A DNA stretch of 6,564 nucleotides, taken from the NCBI GenBank assembly GCA_035546135.1, contig DASZWY010000264.1, positions 1 to 6,564 on the forward strand. The letters are read 5' to 3'. The position numbers and the translations under genes are program-made. Numbering within the stretch: the stretch's first letter is position 1; every line of letters begins with the position of its first letter. The notes under the pieces were generated by a model. The model worked only from the letters and a program-made list of their open reading frames with translations. It searched no databases and was not told where the DNA came from. Below are positions 1-6,456 of the stretch, in pieces. This DNA comes from JABDGR01 sp035546135. GTDB lineage: Bacteria; Verrucomicrobiota; Verrucomicrobiia; Opitutales; JABDGR01.

Positions 1-449
1 GCGAGATTGAATGGCGCGCCTTGCGGCCCGATCAGGCGGCCGCGCCAGCGGGCGCCGGGAGCAATGTCTTCGACGTCGCCGGCAAAACTTGGGCCGCTCC
101 ATTTTTTGCTTTCGGCCGGGATGGGCGAGCGCGTTTGCGGCGCGGGTTCGGCGTCGTCGAGCAATGCGGCGAGCCCGGCGAGGCGCAGGATGCGCTCAAC
201 TTCGGCGGACACGCTGACGATGGAGAGGCGGCCCTGGGCGCGGCGGAGTTCCTTCCATTGGGAGAGCAGCACGCGCAGACCGGCGGAGCTGATATAGGAG
301 AGGCCGGACAGTTCGAGGCGCAGCTCGAGAAAGCCGTCGCGAATGGCCTTTTGGAAAGCGTCGGCCACGGGCGCGCTCCACGCGGCGTCGAGCCGCCCGC
401 GCAGCGTGAGCGTGGCGGTGTTGGCGCTGGTCTGGCGGTCGATTTCCAT
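1..449 (-). CDS. STAS-domain anti-anti-sigma factor (anti-sigma factor antagonist), 3' end outside window
   Basis: The reverse strand from 449 encodes at least 149 residues and runs off the left edge without a stop. Residues about 1-100 form a STAS domain: an N-terminal strand rich in T/L (TATLTLRGRLDAA), then the signature SGLSYISSAGLRVLL at about 48-62, then a helix and the IVSVSAEVERILRLAGL segment. Proteins of this family bind anti-sigma kinases and are controlled by Ser phosphorylation; Ser54 and Ser55 lie in the usual phospho-loop. In a simple alignment to SpoIIAA (DSSGL) the phospho-Ser position falls on Ala56, so the acceptor is uncertain. After residue 100 comes a Pro/Ser/Arg-containing tail of at least 50 residues that I do not recognise; it may lead into a further domain. 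The ATG lies one base after the stop of the upstream binding-protein gene, with no Shine-Dalgarno sequence, so translational coupling is likely. Cytoplasmic location is expected, since no membrane segment is visible. Confidence 0.85.
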   Translation of the reverse strand, partial: MEIDRQTSANTATLTLRGRLDAAWSAPVADAFQKAIRDGFLELRLELSGLSYISSAGLRVLLSQWKELRRAQGRLSIVSVSAEVERILRLAGLAALLDDAEPAPQTRSPIPAESKKWSGPSFAGDVEDIAPGARWRGRLIGPQGAPFNL

Positions 450-450
450 G

Positions 451-2508
451 TTATTTCACGACTTGGTCGGCGCGTTGCTGGAGCGCGGGCGGAATGGCGA
501 GGCCGGATTCGCGCGCGTTAGGCAGGTTGATGATGAGCACCTGGCGCGAAGGCCGGGTAAAGGGCAGATCGGCGGGCTTGTCGCCGCGCAGGACGCGACC
601 GACGAGGTAGGCGGTGTCTTTGCCGGCCTGGATGTAGTCCATCGAGAGGGCGAGGGTGGCGCCCTGGTCGGCGAGGGTGGATTGGAAGGCAAAAAGCGGG
701 AGGCGGCGCGTGCGGCAGGCGCGGGCGATGGTGCCGAAGCCCGCGGCGCTGAGGTTGTCGGGGATTTGCACGACGGCATCAATATTCTTGCTGACGAGGG
801 CGAGGGCGGCGTCGGGCAAATCACCCACGGTGTTGGCGGCGACGGCTTCAACCTCCAGGCCATTGGCGTTGGCGAAGTCGGTGAAATATTTCAGGTTGGC
901 CATGGAGTTGACCTCGGCGGGGCAGAAGAGCGTGCCGATGCGCTTCCACTTCGGAAAAAACTCCTTGATGAGGGCGACCATTTCCTTCGAGGGTGCGAGG
1001 GTGCTGATGCCGGCAAAATTGGGCAGATGGTCGGTGTCAGTTTTGCCGGCCCCGGCGATGATGGGGTCGCTCACAAAGGTGAAGACCACCGGCTTGTTTT
1101 GCACTTTGCGCACGGCGGCCTGCAGCGTGGGCGTCGAGAGCGTCATATACAGGTCAGCGCCGTCGGACGCCGCGGTGTCGAAGAGCGAATTGAAGAGCGA
1201 CATGTCGCCTTGGGCGCTGCGCACGCGCATGGTGTAGTCGCGGCCTTCGAGGAGGCCGGTTTCCTTGAGCCCTTGCTTGATGCCATCGAGGGTTTCCTCG
1301 GCGGGCGGGGTTTCCATGTAGAAAAGGAGCTGGATGCGCCAGGGGAGTTTGCCGCCGGGCGGCGCGAGAATGGGGCGGGGGTCCGCGACGGGCGGCGCCG
1401 CAGCCACGGCGGCTTTTGGGGTGGGAGTTTCCGCAGCCTTGGTTTCCTTGAGTTCGCCTTTGGCATCAATGACGAAGCCGGCGCGGCGGTATTGGTCGGG
1501 CGTGAAGTTCCAGGGGTCGCGCAAGGTGGCGCGGGCTTGCTCGTTGAGGCCGAGTTTGCCGGGCATCATGTCGTGAATCGGCAACTCGGCCGGCAAATGG
1601 CCATCGAGAATATCGGCGGCGAGGCGGCCGGTTTCGTAGCCGACTTGATGATAATTGGCGCCGAAATCGAAGAGCGCGCCTTTTTTGGTGTGGCCGGAAA
1701 CGTTGGAGAAAACGGGAATGTGCGCGCGGTCGGCGGCCTGTTGGAGAATCTCGTAGGCGTTAATCACCGTCGCGTCGCCACCGGTCCAAAAGGCCTCCGC
1801 GCCGCGGGCGACGAGGGAATCGGCCGCTTCGCGCACGTCCTTGGCGCCTTCGATGGGGGCTTCGAGCAAGGTGAGGCCGAGCTCGGCGCAGATTTTTCGC
1901 GCGCGCTCGGTGCAGACGAGGGAATTGGCCTCGGACGGATTCCACACGACGCCGACGACCTTGAGCTTCGGGTTGGCGGCGACGGCTTCGCGGAAAATCG
2001 CCTCGACCGGCTGGGCGGTGCCGAAGCCGGTCATGTGGGGCGGCTTGTCGAGGCTGTCCATGGTTTTGACCCCGACATTGGCGGCCACGGGCGAAGTGAC
2101 GCCGCAGAAGACCATCGGCATGCGGCCTTTTTGGTCGGCGGAGGCGAGCGCTTGCAGGCACACGGTCGAGATGCTGGCGGCGAGGTCGTAATTGCCGCTG
2201 ACGATTTTCTGGCCCATCATCATCATCGTCGGCTGGTCGCCCTGGGCATTGAGGACATCGGCCACCAGATTGTCGCCTTGCTTGTAACCGCGGCTGGCGA
2301 GGCCTTCGAGCAGGCCCTGGCACAAATCATCCATGACGCCACTGCTGGAATGCTGGAGGATGCCGATGCGCGCAGGGTGTTCCTTGGAGTAGGATTTCAC
2401 GTGCACGGTCTCGCGATTGCGCGAACCAAGGTCGGACCACAGCAGCAGCGCCGACGCCACGAGGATCAGCCCGAGGCCGGGCAGGATATGGCGGAGGATG
2501 GGGCGCAT
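451..2508 (-). CDS. Tandem-duplicated ABC_sub_bind (TrpX-like) periplasmic substrate-binding protein, membrane-anchored
   Basis: This 685-residue protein starts with a short basic end and a hydrophobic helix at about 8-25, with no lipobox Cys, so it is probably exported and anchored. Two homologous lobed units follow, about 46-335 and 388-660, joined by an Ala/Pro-rich linker (about 355-387). Both match the ABC_sub_bind family (TrpX/YtrF-like type I periplasmic binding proteins). Internal matches include WNPSEANS (190-197) with FCPAEVNS (529-536), and NYHQVGYETGRLAADIL (285-301) with DYIQAGKDTAYLVGRVL (624-640). Single-unit members are about 320 residues, so this is a fused pair. The family binds small ligands for ABC import; the ligand here is unknown. 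No permease or ATPase gene is visible; the next gene, 1 bp away, is a STAS regulator, which hints at a sensing role (inference). The start lies 15 bp after gpmI, without a Shine-Dalgarno sequence. Residues 95-98 are four consecutive Met. Confidence 0.88.
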   Translation of the reverse strand: MRPILRHILPGLGLILVASALLLWSDLGSRNRETVHVKSYSKEHPARIGILQHSSSGVMDDLCQGLLEGLASRGYKQGDNLVADVLNAQGDQPTMMMMGQKIVSGNYDLAASISTVCLQALASADQKGRMPMVFCGVTSPVAANVGVKTMDSLDKPPHMTGFGTAQPVEAIFREAVAANPKLKVVGVVWNPSEANSLVCTERARKICAELGLTLLEAPIEGAKDVREAADSLVARGAEAFWTGGDATVINAYEILQQAADRAHIPVFSNVSGHTKKGALFDFGANYHQVGYETGRLAADILDGHLPAELPIHDMMPGKLGLNEQARATLRDPWNFTPDQYRRAGFVIDAKGELKETKAAETPTPKAAVAAAPPVADPRPILAPPGGKLPWRIQLLFYMETPPAEETLDGIKQGLKETGLLEGRDYTMRVRSAQGDMSLFNSLFDTAASDGADLYMTLSTPTLQAAVRKVQNKPVVFTFVSDPIIAGAGKTDTDHLPNFAGISTLAPSKEMVALIKEFFPKWKRIGTLFCPAEVNSMANLKYFTDFANANGLEVEAVAANTVGDLPDAALALVSKNIDAVVQIPDNLSAAGFGTIARACRTRRLPLFAFQSTLADQGATLALSMDYIQAGKDTAYLVGRVLRGDKPADLPFTRPSRQVLIINLPNARESGLAIPPALQQRADQVVK

Positions 2509-2523
2509 CGGGGGCAGGTGGAA

Positions 2524-4128
2524 TTATTCGGCGATGAGACTCCGCCCGGTCATCGCGGCAGGCTGGGGGAGGCCCATCAGGCGCAGGAGCGTGGGCGCGA
2601 GGTCGGCGAGGCGCCCGGCGGGCGGCTGACGCAATTTGATTTTTTGCAAATCGTGGCCATACACGATGACTTCGACGGGATTGAGCGTGTGGCGCGTGTG
2701 CGGGCTGTTGGCTTCGAAGTCCCACATCTGGTCGGCATTGCCGTGGTCGGCGGTGATGAGGGCCGCGCCGCCAACCTGGTCGAGCGCGGCGAGCAAATCA
2801 CCGAGGCAGGCGTCCACGGTTTCGCAGGCCTTGATGGCCGCGGGCAGCGAGCCGGTGTGGCCGACCATGTCGGGATTGGCGAAATTGACGACGATGAGCG
2901 CGTATTTCTTGCTGAGAATGGCGGCGCGGGCGGCATCGCGCACGCCGTAGGCGCTCATTTCGGGAAACTGGTCGTAGGTGGCCAGCGGCGAACCGTCGGG
3001 CAGCGTTTTGGGCGAGGGAATAATCGCCCGCTCTTCGCCGGGGAAAGGTTCTTCGCGGTAGTCGTTGAAGAAAAAGGTGACGTGCGGAAATTTTTCCGTC
3101 TCGGCGCAGCGGAATTGGGCGAGGCCTTGTTTGGAGACGTATTCGCCGAGAATATCGGGCATCTTTGGCGGCTTGAGAAAGAGGACGTTCGGACACAGTC
3201 CCTCCTCGTAATTTGTCATCGTGGCGTAATAGAGGTCGAGCGTGGGGCCGCGGTCGAAGCCCTTGAAGGGGTCGTCAATGAAGGCGCGGGTGAGTTCGCG
3301 GGGGCGGTCGCCGCGGAAGTTGAAGAAGATGACGGCATCACCGTTTTTGACGGTGGCGACGGGCTGGCCGGAAGGAGCGACGATTTGCGTCGGCAACACG
3401 AACTCGTCACCGTTCATGGTCGGCTGGGCGGGCTGGTTGTAGTAAGCTTGGACGGCGGCGGTGGCGGACGGCGCGGTGCGCTCGACCTTGCGTCCCGTAA
3501 GGGTGTCATAGGCCTTTTGCACGCGGTCCCAGCGTTTGTCGCGGTCCATGGCCCAGTAACGGCCGGCGACGCTGGCGATTTGGCCGAGGCCGATTTCCCG
3601 GCACTTGGCTTCAACCTGTTTGATGTAGCCAAGGCCGGAGGTCGGCGGGCTGTCGCGGCCGTCCATGAAGGCGTGGATGAAGACGCGTTGCAGGCCGGAT
3701 TTTTTGGCGAGGGCGAGGAGGGCGTAAAGATGTTCGAGGGCGGAGTGCACGCCGGCATCGGAGACGAGGCCAAAGAGGTGGAGCGCGCCGCCTTTCTTCT
3801 CGCGGTCAAAGGCGGCCTGCATGACCGGGGAGGAGGCGATGGAGCCGGTGGCAAAACCTTTGTCGATGCGGACGATTTCCTGGTCCACGATGCGGCCGGC
3901 GCCGATGTTCTGGTGGCCGACTTCGCTGTTGCCCATGATGCCGGCGGGCAGGCCGACATCGAGGCCGCAGGCGAGGATTTCGGTGCGCGGCCAGGTGGCG
4001 GAGAGTTTGCGCGAGACGGGCGCCTTGGCCAGCTTGACCGCATTGCAGGCGTCTTGCGCCGGGTTGTGGTTCTCCCCCCAGCCGTCACGGATGACGAGGA
4101 GGACGGGCTTGAAAGCGGGCAAGTTCAT
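2524..4128 (-). CDS. gpmI: 2,3-bisphosphoglycerate-independent phosphoglycerate mutase
   Basis: The 534-residue product interconverts 3- and 2-phosphoglycerate in cytoplasmic glycolysis and gluconeogenesis. It belongs to the alkaline-phosphatase-fold enzymes with two metal ions and a phosphoserine intermediate. All key parts are present. The metal-site residues are Asp15 (DGWG), Ser68 (NSEVGH, the catalytic serine), Asp420 and His424 (NPDMVGHTG), Asp461-His462 (TADHGNAD) and His480. The substrate loop residues are His128 (SDAGVHS), HAFMDGRDSPP at 152-162, Arg190 and Arg196 (GRYWAMDRDKRW), Arg272 and Arg275 (NFRGDRPRE), and Lys346 (ETEKFPHVTFFFN). Length is slightly above the common 505-515 residues; I see no truncation or frameshift. 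It is the first gene of the minus-strand run, 15 bp before the binding-protein gene, so co-transcription is likely although no functional link is evident. No Shine-Dalgarno sequence precedes the ATG, and no convincing promoter was found in the 4129..4260 upstream region. Confidence 0.97.
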   Translation of the reverse strand: MNLPAFKPVLLVIRDGWGENHNPAQDACNAVKLAKAPVSRKLSATWPRTEILACGLDVGLPAGIMGNSEVGHQNIGAGRIVDQEIVRIDKGFATGSIASSPVMQAAFDREKKGGALHLFGLVSDAGVHSALEHLYALLALAKKSGLQRVFIHAFMDGRDSPPTSGLGYIKQVEAKCREIGLGQIASVAGRYWAMDRDKRWDRVQKAYDTLTGRKVERTAPSATAAVQAYYNQPAQPTMNGDEFVLPTQIVAPSGQPVATVKNGDAVIFFNFRGDRPRELTRAFIDDPFKGFDRGPTLDLYYATMTNYEEGLCPNVLFLKPPKMPDILGEYVSKQGLAQFRCAETEKFPHVTFFFNDYREEPFPGEERAIIPSPKTLPDGSPLATYDQFPEMSAYGVRDAARAAILSKKYALIVVNFANPDMVGHTGSLPAAIKACETVDACLGDLLAALDQVGGAALITADHGNADQMWDFEANSPHTRHTLNPVEVIVYGHDLQKIKLRQPPAGRLADLAPTLLRLMGLPQPAAMTGRSLIAE

Positions 4129-4233
4129 GCGAAAGCGAAGGAGCGGACATGGAAGGTAGGCGGTTGCCGGCGGAATTGAAACTAAAAACTAGCGGGCTGA
4201 AACAGCGAGTCGAGCACCTCCGACCTAAATTTC

Positions 4234-4347
4234 GGGAGTGTCTCAGTTTGAACTTGAAGAAGGGCCGCCGACAAGCGGCGCCCCTACAGCAATCGGCTCA
4301 AAAACTGTAGGGGCGTCGCTTGCGACGGCCCCAAGTGAGACATTCCC
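4234..4347. repeat. MITE/BIME-like imperfect inverted repeat of two opposed REP-like hairpins
   Basis: The outer ends GGGAGTGTCTCA (4234-4245) and TGAGACATTCCC (4336-4347) are inverted copies matching at 11 of 12 positions. Inside, 4262-4289 and 4305-4332 are inverted copies with two mismatches and one extra base, each carrying the CTGTAGGGGCG / CGCCCCTACAG edge. Each inner arm also folds on itself: stem CGCCG/CGGCG (4266-4270 with 4276-4280) on the left and CGTCG/CGACG (4314-4318 with 4323-4327) on the right, both extended by a G/C run around a one-base bulge. The left arm is longer (56 against 43 bases) because of about 12 extra bases between TGTCTCA and GGGCC. The near-repeats CTAAATTT (4225-4232) and CTAGATTT (4347-4354) flank it and could be a decayed target duplication. 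GTAGGGGCG-type palindromes are dispersed repeats in several phyla, from memory. No transposase is encoded. Confidence 0.8.
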
Positions 4348-4380
4348 TAGATTTTCTTGTCCGATTTGGCGTTTGGGTCG

Positions 4381-4389
4381 TGCTATAGT
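4381..4389 (+). promoter_or_regulatory. Extended -10 promoter of the sigma-factor gene, possibly giving a leaderless mRNA
   Basis: The sequence TGCTATAGT is a TG-N-TATAGT extended -10 element, with five of six bases of the TATAAT consensus. It ends 8 bases before the ATG at 4398, so transcription should begin at about 4395-4398, on or just before the start codon. The nearest -35-like hexamer, TTGTCC at 4357-4362, is 21 bases upstream, which is too far for normal spacing, as expected if the extended -10 carries recognition. No Shine-Dalgarno sequence is present, consistent with a leaderless or nearly leaderless transcript. Confidence 0.5.
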
Positions 4390-4397
4390 GCATCGCC

Positions 4398-5759
4398 ATG
4401 ACGCCGGACTGCGAATTACTGCGCCAATACGCCGAGCATGGCGACGAGGCGGCCTTTGCCGAGGTCGTGCGCCGCCATGTGGACTGGGTTTACTCGGTGG
4501 CGCTGCGCCTGGCCGGCGGGGATGCGCATCTGGCCCAGGACATCACCCAAAGCGTTTTCACCGACTGTGCCCGCCAGGCGGAGAAGCTTTCCCGTTACGA
4601 TGCCCCGGGCGGCTGGCTGCATACGGCCGCGCGCTTTGCCGCGGCCAAGGCGGTGGACCGTGAGCAACGCCGCCGCGGGCGGGAGCAGGAGGCCTACGCC
4701 ATGCAAAACGAACCAACCGCGCCGGAAATTTGCTGGGAGCAATTGCGGCCGGTGCTCGACGAGGCCATCGGCCGGCTGGGTGAGCGCGACCGCGAGGCCG
4801 TGGTGATGCGTTTTTTCGAAGGCAAAAGCCATCGTGAAATCGGCGAGCTGGCCGGTTTGTCCGAGGACTCCGCACGCAAGCGGGTGGAGCGGGCGTTGGA
4901 AAAATTGCGCGCGCAATTTCTGAAGCGCGGGGTGGGGGTGACCGCGGCGTTGCTGGGGGAAGCCATCAATGCCGATTCCATCCAGGCTGCGCCTGCCGGC
5001 TTGTCCGAATCCATCTCCCGCACGGCGTTGGCCAATGCGACCAAGGCATCGGGGATTGCTTCCCTTCTGTTCAAACCCTTTCTCCTTATGACTACCACCA
5101 CCAAAGTAATTGTTGCCGTCGGCACCGTGTTAATTCTCGCGGGGGCCTATAACTACGCCACTCGCTCGTCAGACCAGGCCGGAGACGCCAGCGCCCAGCC
5201 TCCGGTGTCACAACCGGTGGCGTCTGCCTCTCCGGGGCTCGCGGCGCCCAAGGTGGCGGAAGTGGCGGCGCCCCGGCAGCCGGCGGCGGCTGTTTCCAAT
5301 GCGGCGGCGAAATCTGCGACGCCGCTGGCGGCTAATCCGCCTCCGGCGGTGAGTGACGCCGGCTCCGCCGCGCCCCAGGTTGACCCGCAAATGCGCGATG
5401 CCCTGGCGATGATGGCGCCGATGAAGGCGCTTTATGGCGACATTTATCAATCACTGATGGAAGCGAAAGACCCCGAGACGGCTTTGCGCAAGTTGGACAC
5501 GCTCCAGCCGCAAATTGACGCGCTGCGGGCCAAAATTGTCGGCACCCCGTTGGAGCAGATGGCGGGGCCTGCATTGGATCAGTTGCAAAGTACCCGGGTG
5601 GCGTTGGAGCAAGGAGACATCGCCAAGGCGCAGAAAATCATCCAGTCGCTTAATAAAATCGGACAAAATGTTCAGACCAAGATTGAAACCACCGCGGGCC
5701 TGACGATTGACCAGGCGACGGTGGTGCCGGCTTCAACCTCGCCGAAATCCACAAATTAG
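4398..5759 (+). CDS. ECF-like sigma-70 family sigma factor with C-terminal membrane helix and extracytoplasmic tail
   Basis: The 453-residue protein begins with a region 2 domain (about 6-90): ELLRQYAEHGDEAAFAEVVR, then DAHLAQDITQSVFTDCAR for core binding, then a basic region 2.4-like helix ending in DREQRRRGRE. Region 4 follows at about 115-172 with the helix-turn-helix SHREIGELAGLSEDSARKR. Ordinary ECF sigma factors end near residue 180-200. Here a linker (173-230) leads to one hydrophobic helix at about 234-252, an Ala/Pro-rich low-complexity stalk (258-325) and a helical, charged C-terminal segment (330-430). The expected topology is sigma domains inside and tail outside, so the protein may be held at the membrane and released or activated by a signal (inference). 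This architecture resembles a family expanded in Verrucomicrobiota, from memory. No anti-sigma gene adjoins it. The start is supported by the family N-terminus and the promoter just upstream. Target promoters are unknown. Confidence 0.9.
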   Translation: MTPDCELLRQYAEHGDEAAFAEVVRRHVDWVYSVALRLAGGDAHLAQDITQSVFTDCARQAEKLSRYDAPGGWLHTAARFAAAKAVDREQRRRGREQEAYAMQNEPTAPEICWEQLRPVLDEAIGRLGERDREAVVMRFFEGKSHREIGELAGLSEDSARKRVERALEKLRAQFLKRGVGVTAALLGEAINADSIQAAPAGLSESISRTALANATKASGIASLLFKPFLLMTTTTKVIVAVGTVLILAGAYNYATRSSDQAGDASAQPPVSQPVASASPGLAAPKVAEVAAPRQPAAAVSNAAAKSATPLAANPPPAVSDAGSAAPQVDPQMRDALAMMAPMKALYGDIYQSLMEAKDPETALRKLDTLQPQIDALRAKIVGTPLEQMAGPALDQLQSTRVALEQGDIAKAQKIIQSLNKIGQNVQTKIETTAGLTIDQATVVPASTSPKSTN

Positions 5760-5778
5760 GCGTGCGGAAATCACGGAC

Positions 5779-6240
5779 TCAGGGCTCCCGGTAATCCTCG
5801 CCGGTGAGCTGGCGGCTGCGCGGCGTGTATTCCTGCAGTTCAATCAAGTTGCCGTCGGGATCGCGCACCCAGGCTTGGCGGGAGTTATCGTTGCCGGTTT
5901 TGCGGCCGGTCACGGTGACCCCGCGCGATTCGAGGAGCTTGACGTAATCGTCGAGGCCTTCGACTTGCAGGCAGAAGTGGTTGAACCTGGCCAGCCAGGG
6001 GTCGCGCGGGTCTTCGAGGGGTTCGAGCGGCTTCGGCGAGTTGCTGCGGCGGTGGGCGTCGGCGTGGTCAAAAACTTCAATGAAGCTCATTTCCCCGAAG
6101 GCAAAGTAGTAGCCGATGGGGGTGCCGTCTTGGCGGAGATAGCGAAATTTCACCGAAGCGCCGAGTTGGTCGCGGTAAAATCCGGCCAGCTTTTCGAGCT
6201 GGCTAGTCTTGAGGCAAAGATGGGCGAGGCGGATTAACAT
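5779..6240 (-). CDS. VOC-superfamily (glyoxalase/dioxygenase fold) metalloprotein
   Basis: The 153-residue product has the paired beta-alpha-beta-beta-beta modules of the vicinal oxygen chelate superfamily. The N-terminal module starts LIRLAHLCLKTSQLEKLAGFY and contains FIEVF (53-57); the C-terminal module starts FNHFCLQVEGLDDYVKLL and ends in WVRDPDGNLIELQEY (124-138). The four likely metal ligands are all present: His7, Glu55, His88 and Glu134, the arrangement of glyoxalase I. Length fits a small glyoxalase-like protein. Members include methylglyoxal lyases, antibiotic-resistance proteins and ring-cleaving dioxygenases, so the substrate cannot be assigned; a lactoylglutathione lyase-like annotation would be a guess. 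It is cytoplasmic by lack of any signal. It converges on the sigma gene with only 19 bp between stops and has no operon partner. No Shine-Dalgarno sequence precedes the ATG, and the region upstream offers only a weak promoter candidate around 6299..6325. Confidence 0.88.
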   Translation of the reverse strand: MLIRLAHLCLKTSQLEKLAGFYRDQLGASVKFRYLRQDGTPIGYYFAFGEMSFIEVFDHADAHRRSNSPKPLEPLEDPRDPWLARFNHFCLQVEGLDDYVKLLESRGVTVTGRKTGNDNSRQAWVRDPDGNLIELQEYTPRSRQLTGEDYREP

Positions 6241-6253
6241 GCGGCACAGCGGG

Positions 6254-6374
6254 GCTGAGGCACTAAGGCACTGAGGCCAGCCGGCGAGAAAATGTCCATT
6301 AAGATGCCGCGGGAGTCAGCAGCAAAATTTGGCGACCGCAGAACCTCAGTGCCAATGTGCCGGAGGGCCTCAGC
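6254..6374. repeat. Imperfect inverted repeat pair with short tandem GGCACT units
   Basis: The left arm (6254-6276) and right arm (6344-6374) are inverted relative to each other. GCTGAGG (6254-6260) is the exact complement of 6368-6374, and GGCAC-N3-GGCACTGAGG (6259-6276) matches the complement of 6344-6361 except in the three central bases. The left arm also contains two and a half tandem 8-bp units, GAGGCACT then AAGGCACT then GAGG (6257-6276). The arms are 67 bases apart. The pair sits directly upstream of the VOC gene and may be a degenerate dispersed repeat or an operator-like structure; the sequence does not decide. Confidence 0.6.
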
Positions 6375-6388
6375 GCCACCTTCCGCCC

Positions 6389-6416
6389 TTGACTTGAGGC
6401 GGGAAACGGCCAGAAT
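6389..6416 (+). promoter_or_regulatory. Candidate sigma-70 type promoter reading toward ileS
   Basis: TTGACT (6389-6394) matches five of six bases of the -35 consensus. CAGAAT (6411-6416) matches four of six of the -10 consensus, at a 16-base spacing. Transcription would begin near 6423, giving about 57 nt of RNA before the end of the terminator at 6479. It is therefore a candidate promoter for an attenuated ileS leader or a short RNA. The match is by eye only, and promoters in this phylum may differ from the enterobacterial consensus. Confidence 0.35.
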
Positions 6417-6456
6417 TTGCAGTCTTCCTCATCGAGACCTTTTCCCTGAAATGCTG

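Larger units (their letters stand above)
4129..4397. other. Divergent intergenic region between gpmI and the sigma-factor gene
   Basis: This 269-bp spacer separates two genes transcribed away from each other and should hold both their promoters. It contains the large inverted repeat at 4234..4347 and an extended -10 element for the sigma gene. On the gpmI side there is an A/T-rich patch near 4166..4192 that could serve as a -10 region on the minus strand, but no good -35 match goes with it. No small coding frame here looks convincing. Confidence 0.7.

Noticed and set aside
2215..2226. Run of four ATG codons (Met95-98) as a simple repeat or internal start cluster
   Set aside because: It is in frame within a well-conserved domain, and homology clearly extends upstream; it is more likely a chance run.
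1760..2323. Arg/Pro-rich open frame of 187 codons inside the binding-protein gene
   Set aside because: It is an alternative frame on the same strand with extreme Arg/Pro/Gly composition, typical of frame-shifted GC-rich coding DNA; no motif is seen.
343..4179. A 1278-codon open frame on the plus strand across gpmI and the binding-protein gene
   Set aside because: It is in exact codon register with both minus-strand genes, so a stop would need a TTA, CTA or TCA sense codon, which are rare in GC-rich genes. Its product is a Gly/Glu/Ala/Val-rich sequence with no recognisable domain, while the minus-strand products carry complete conserved motifs.
4357..4389. TTGTCC as a -35 box for the sigma-gene promoter
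   Set aside because: The 21-base spacing to TATAGT is outside the normal 16-18 range; the extended -10 explains the site better.
4416..4916. Minus-strand open frame of 166 codons opposite the sigma-factor domains
   Set aside because: It lies fully antisense to conserved sigma regions 2 and 4 and has no family resemblance.
5707..6237. Plus-strand open frame of 176 codons opposite the VOC gene
   Set aside because: The minus-strand frame has the intact VOC fold and all four metal ligands; this one is its antisense shadow.
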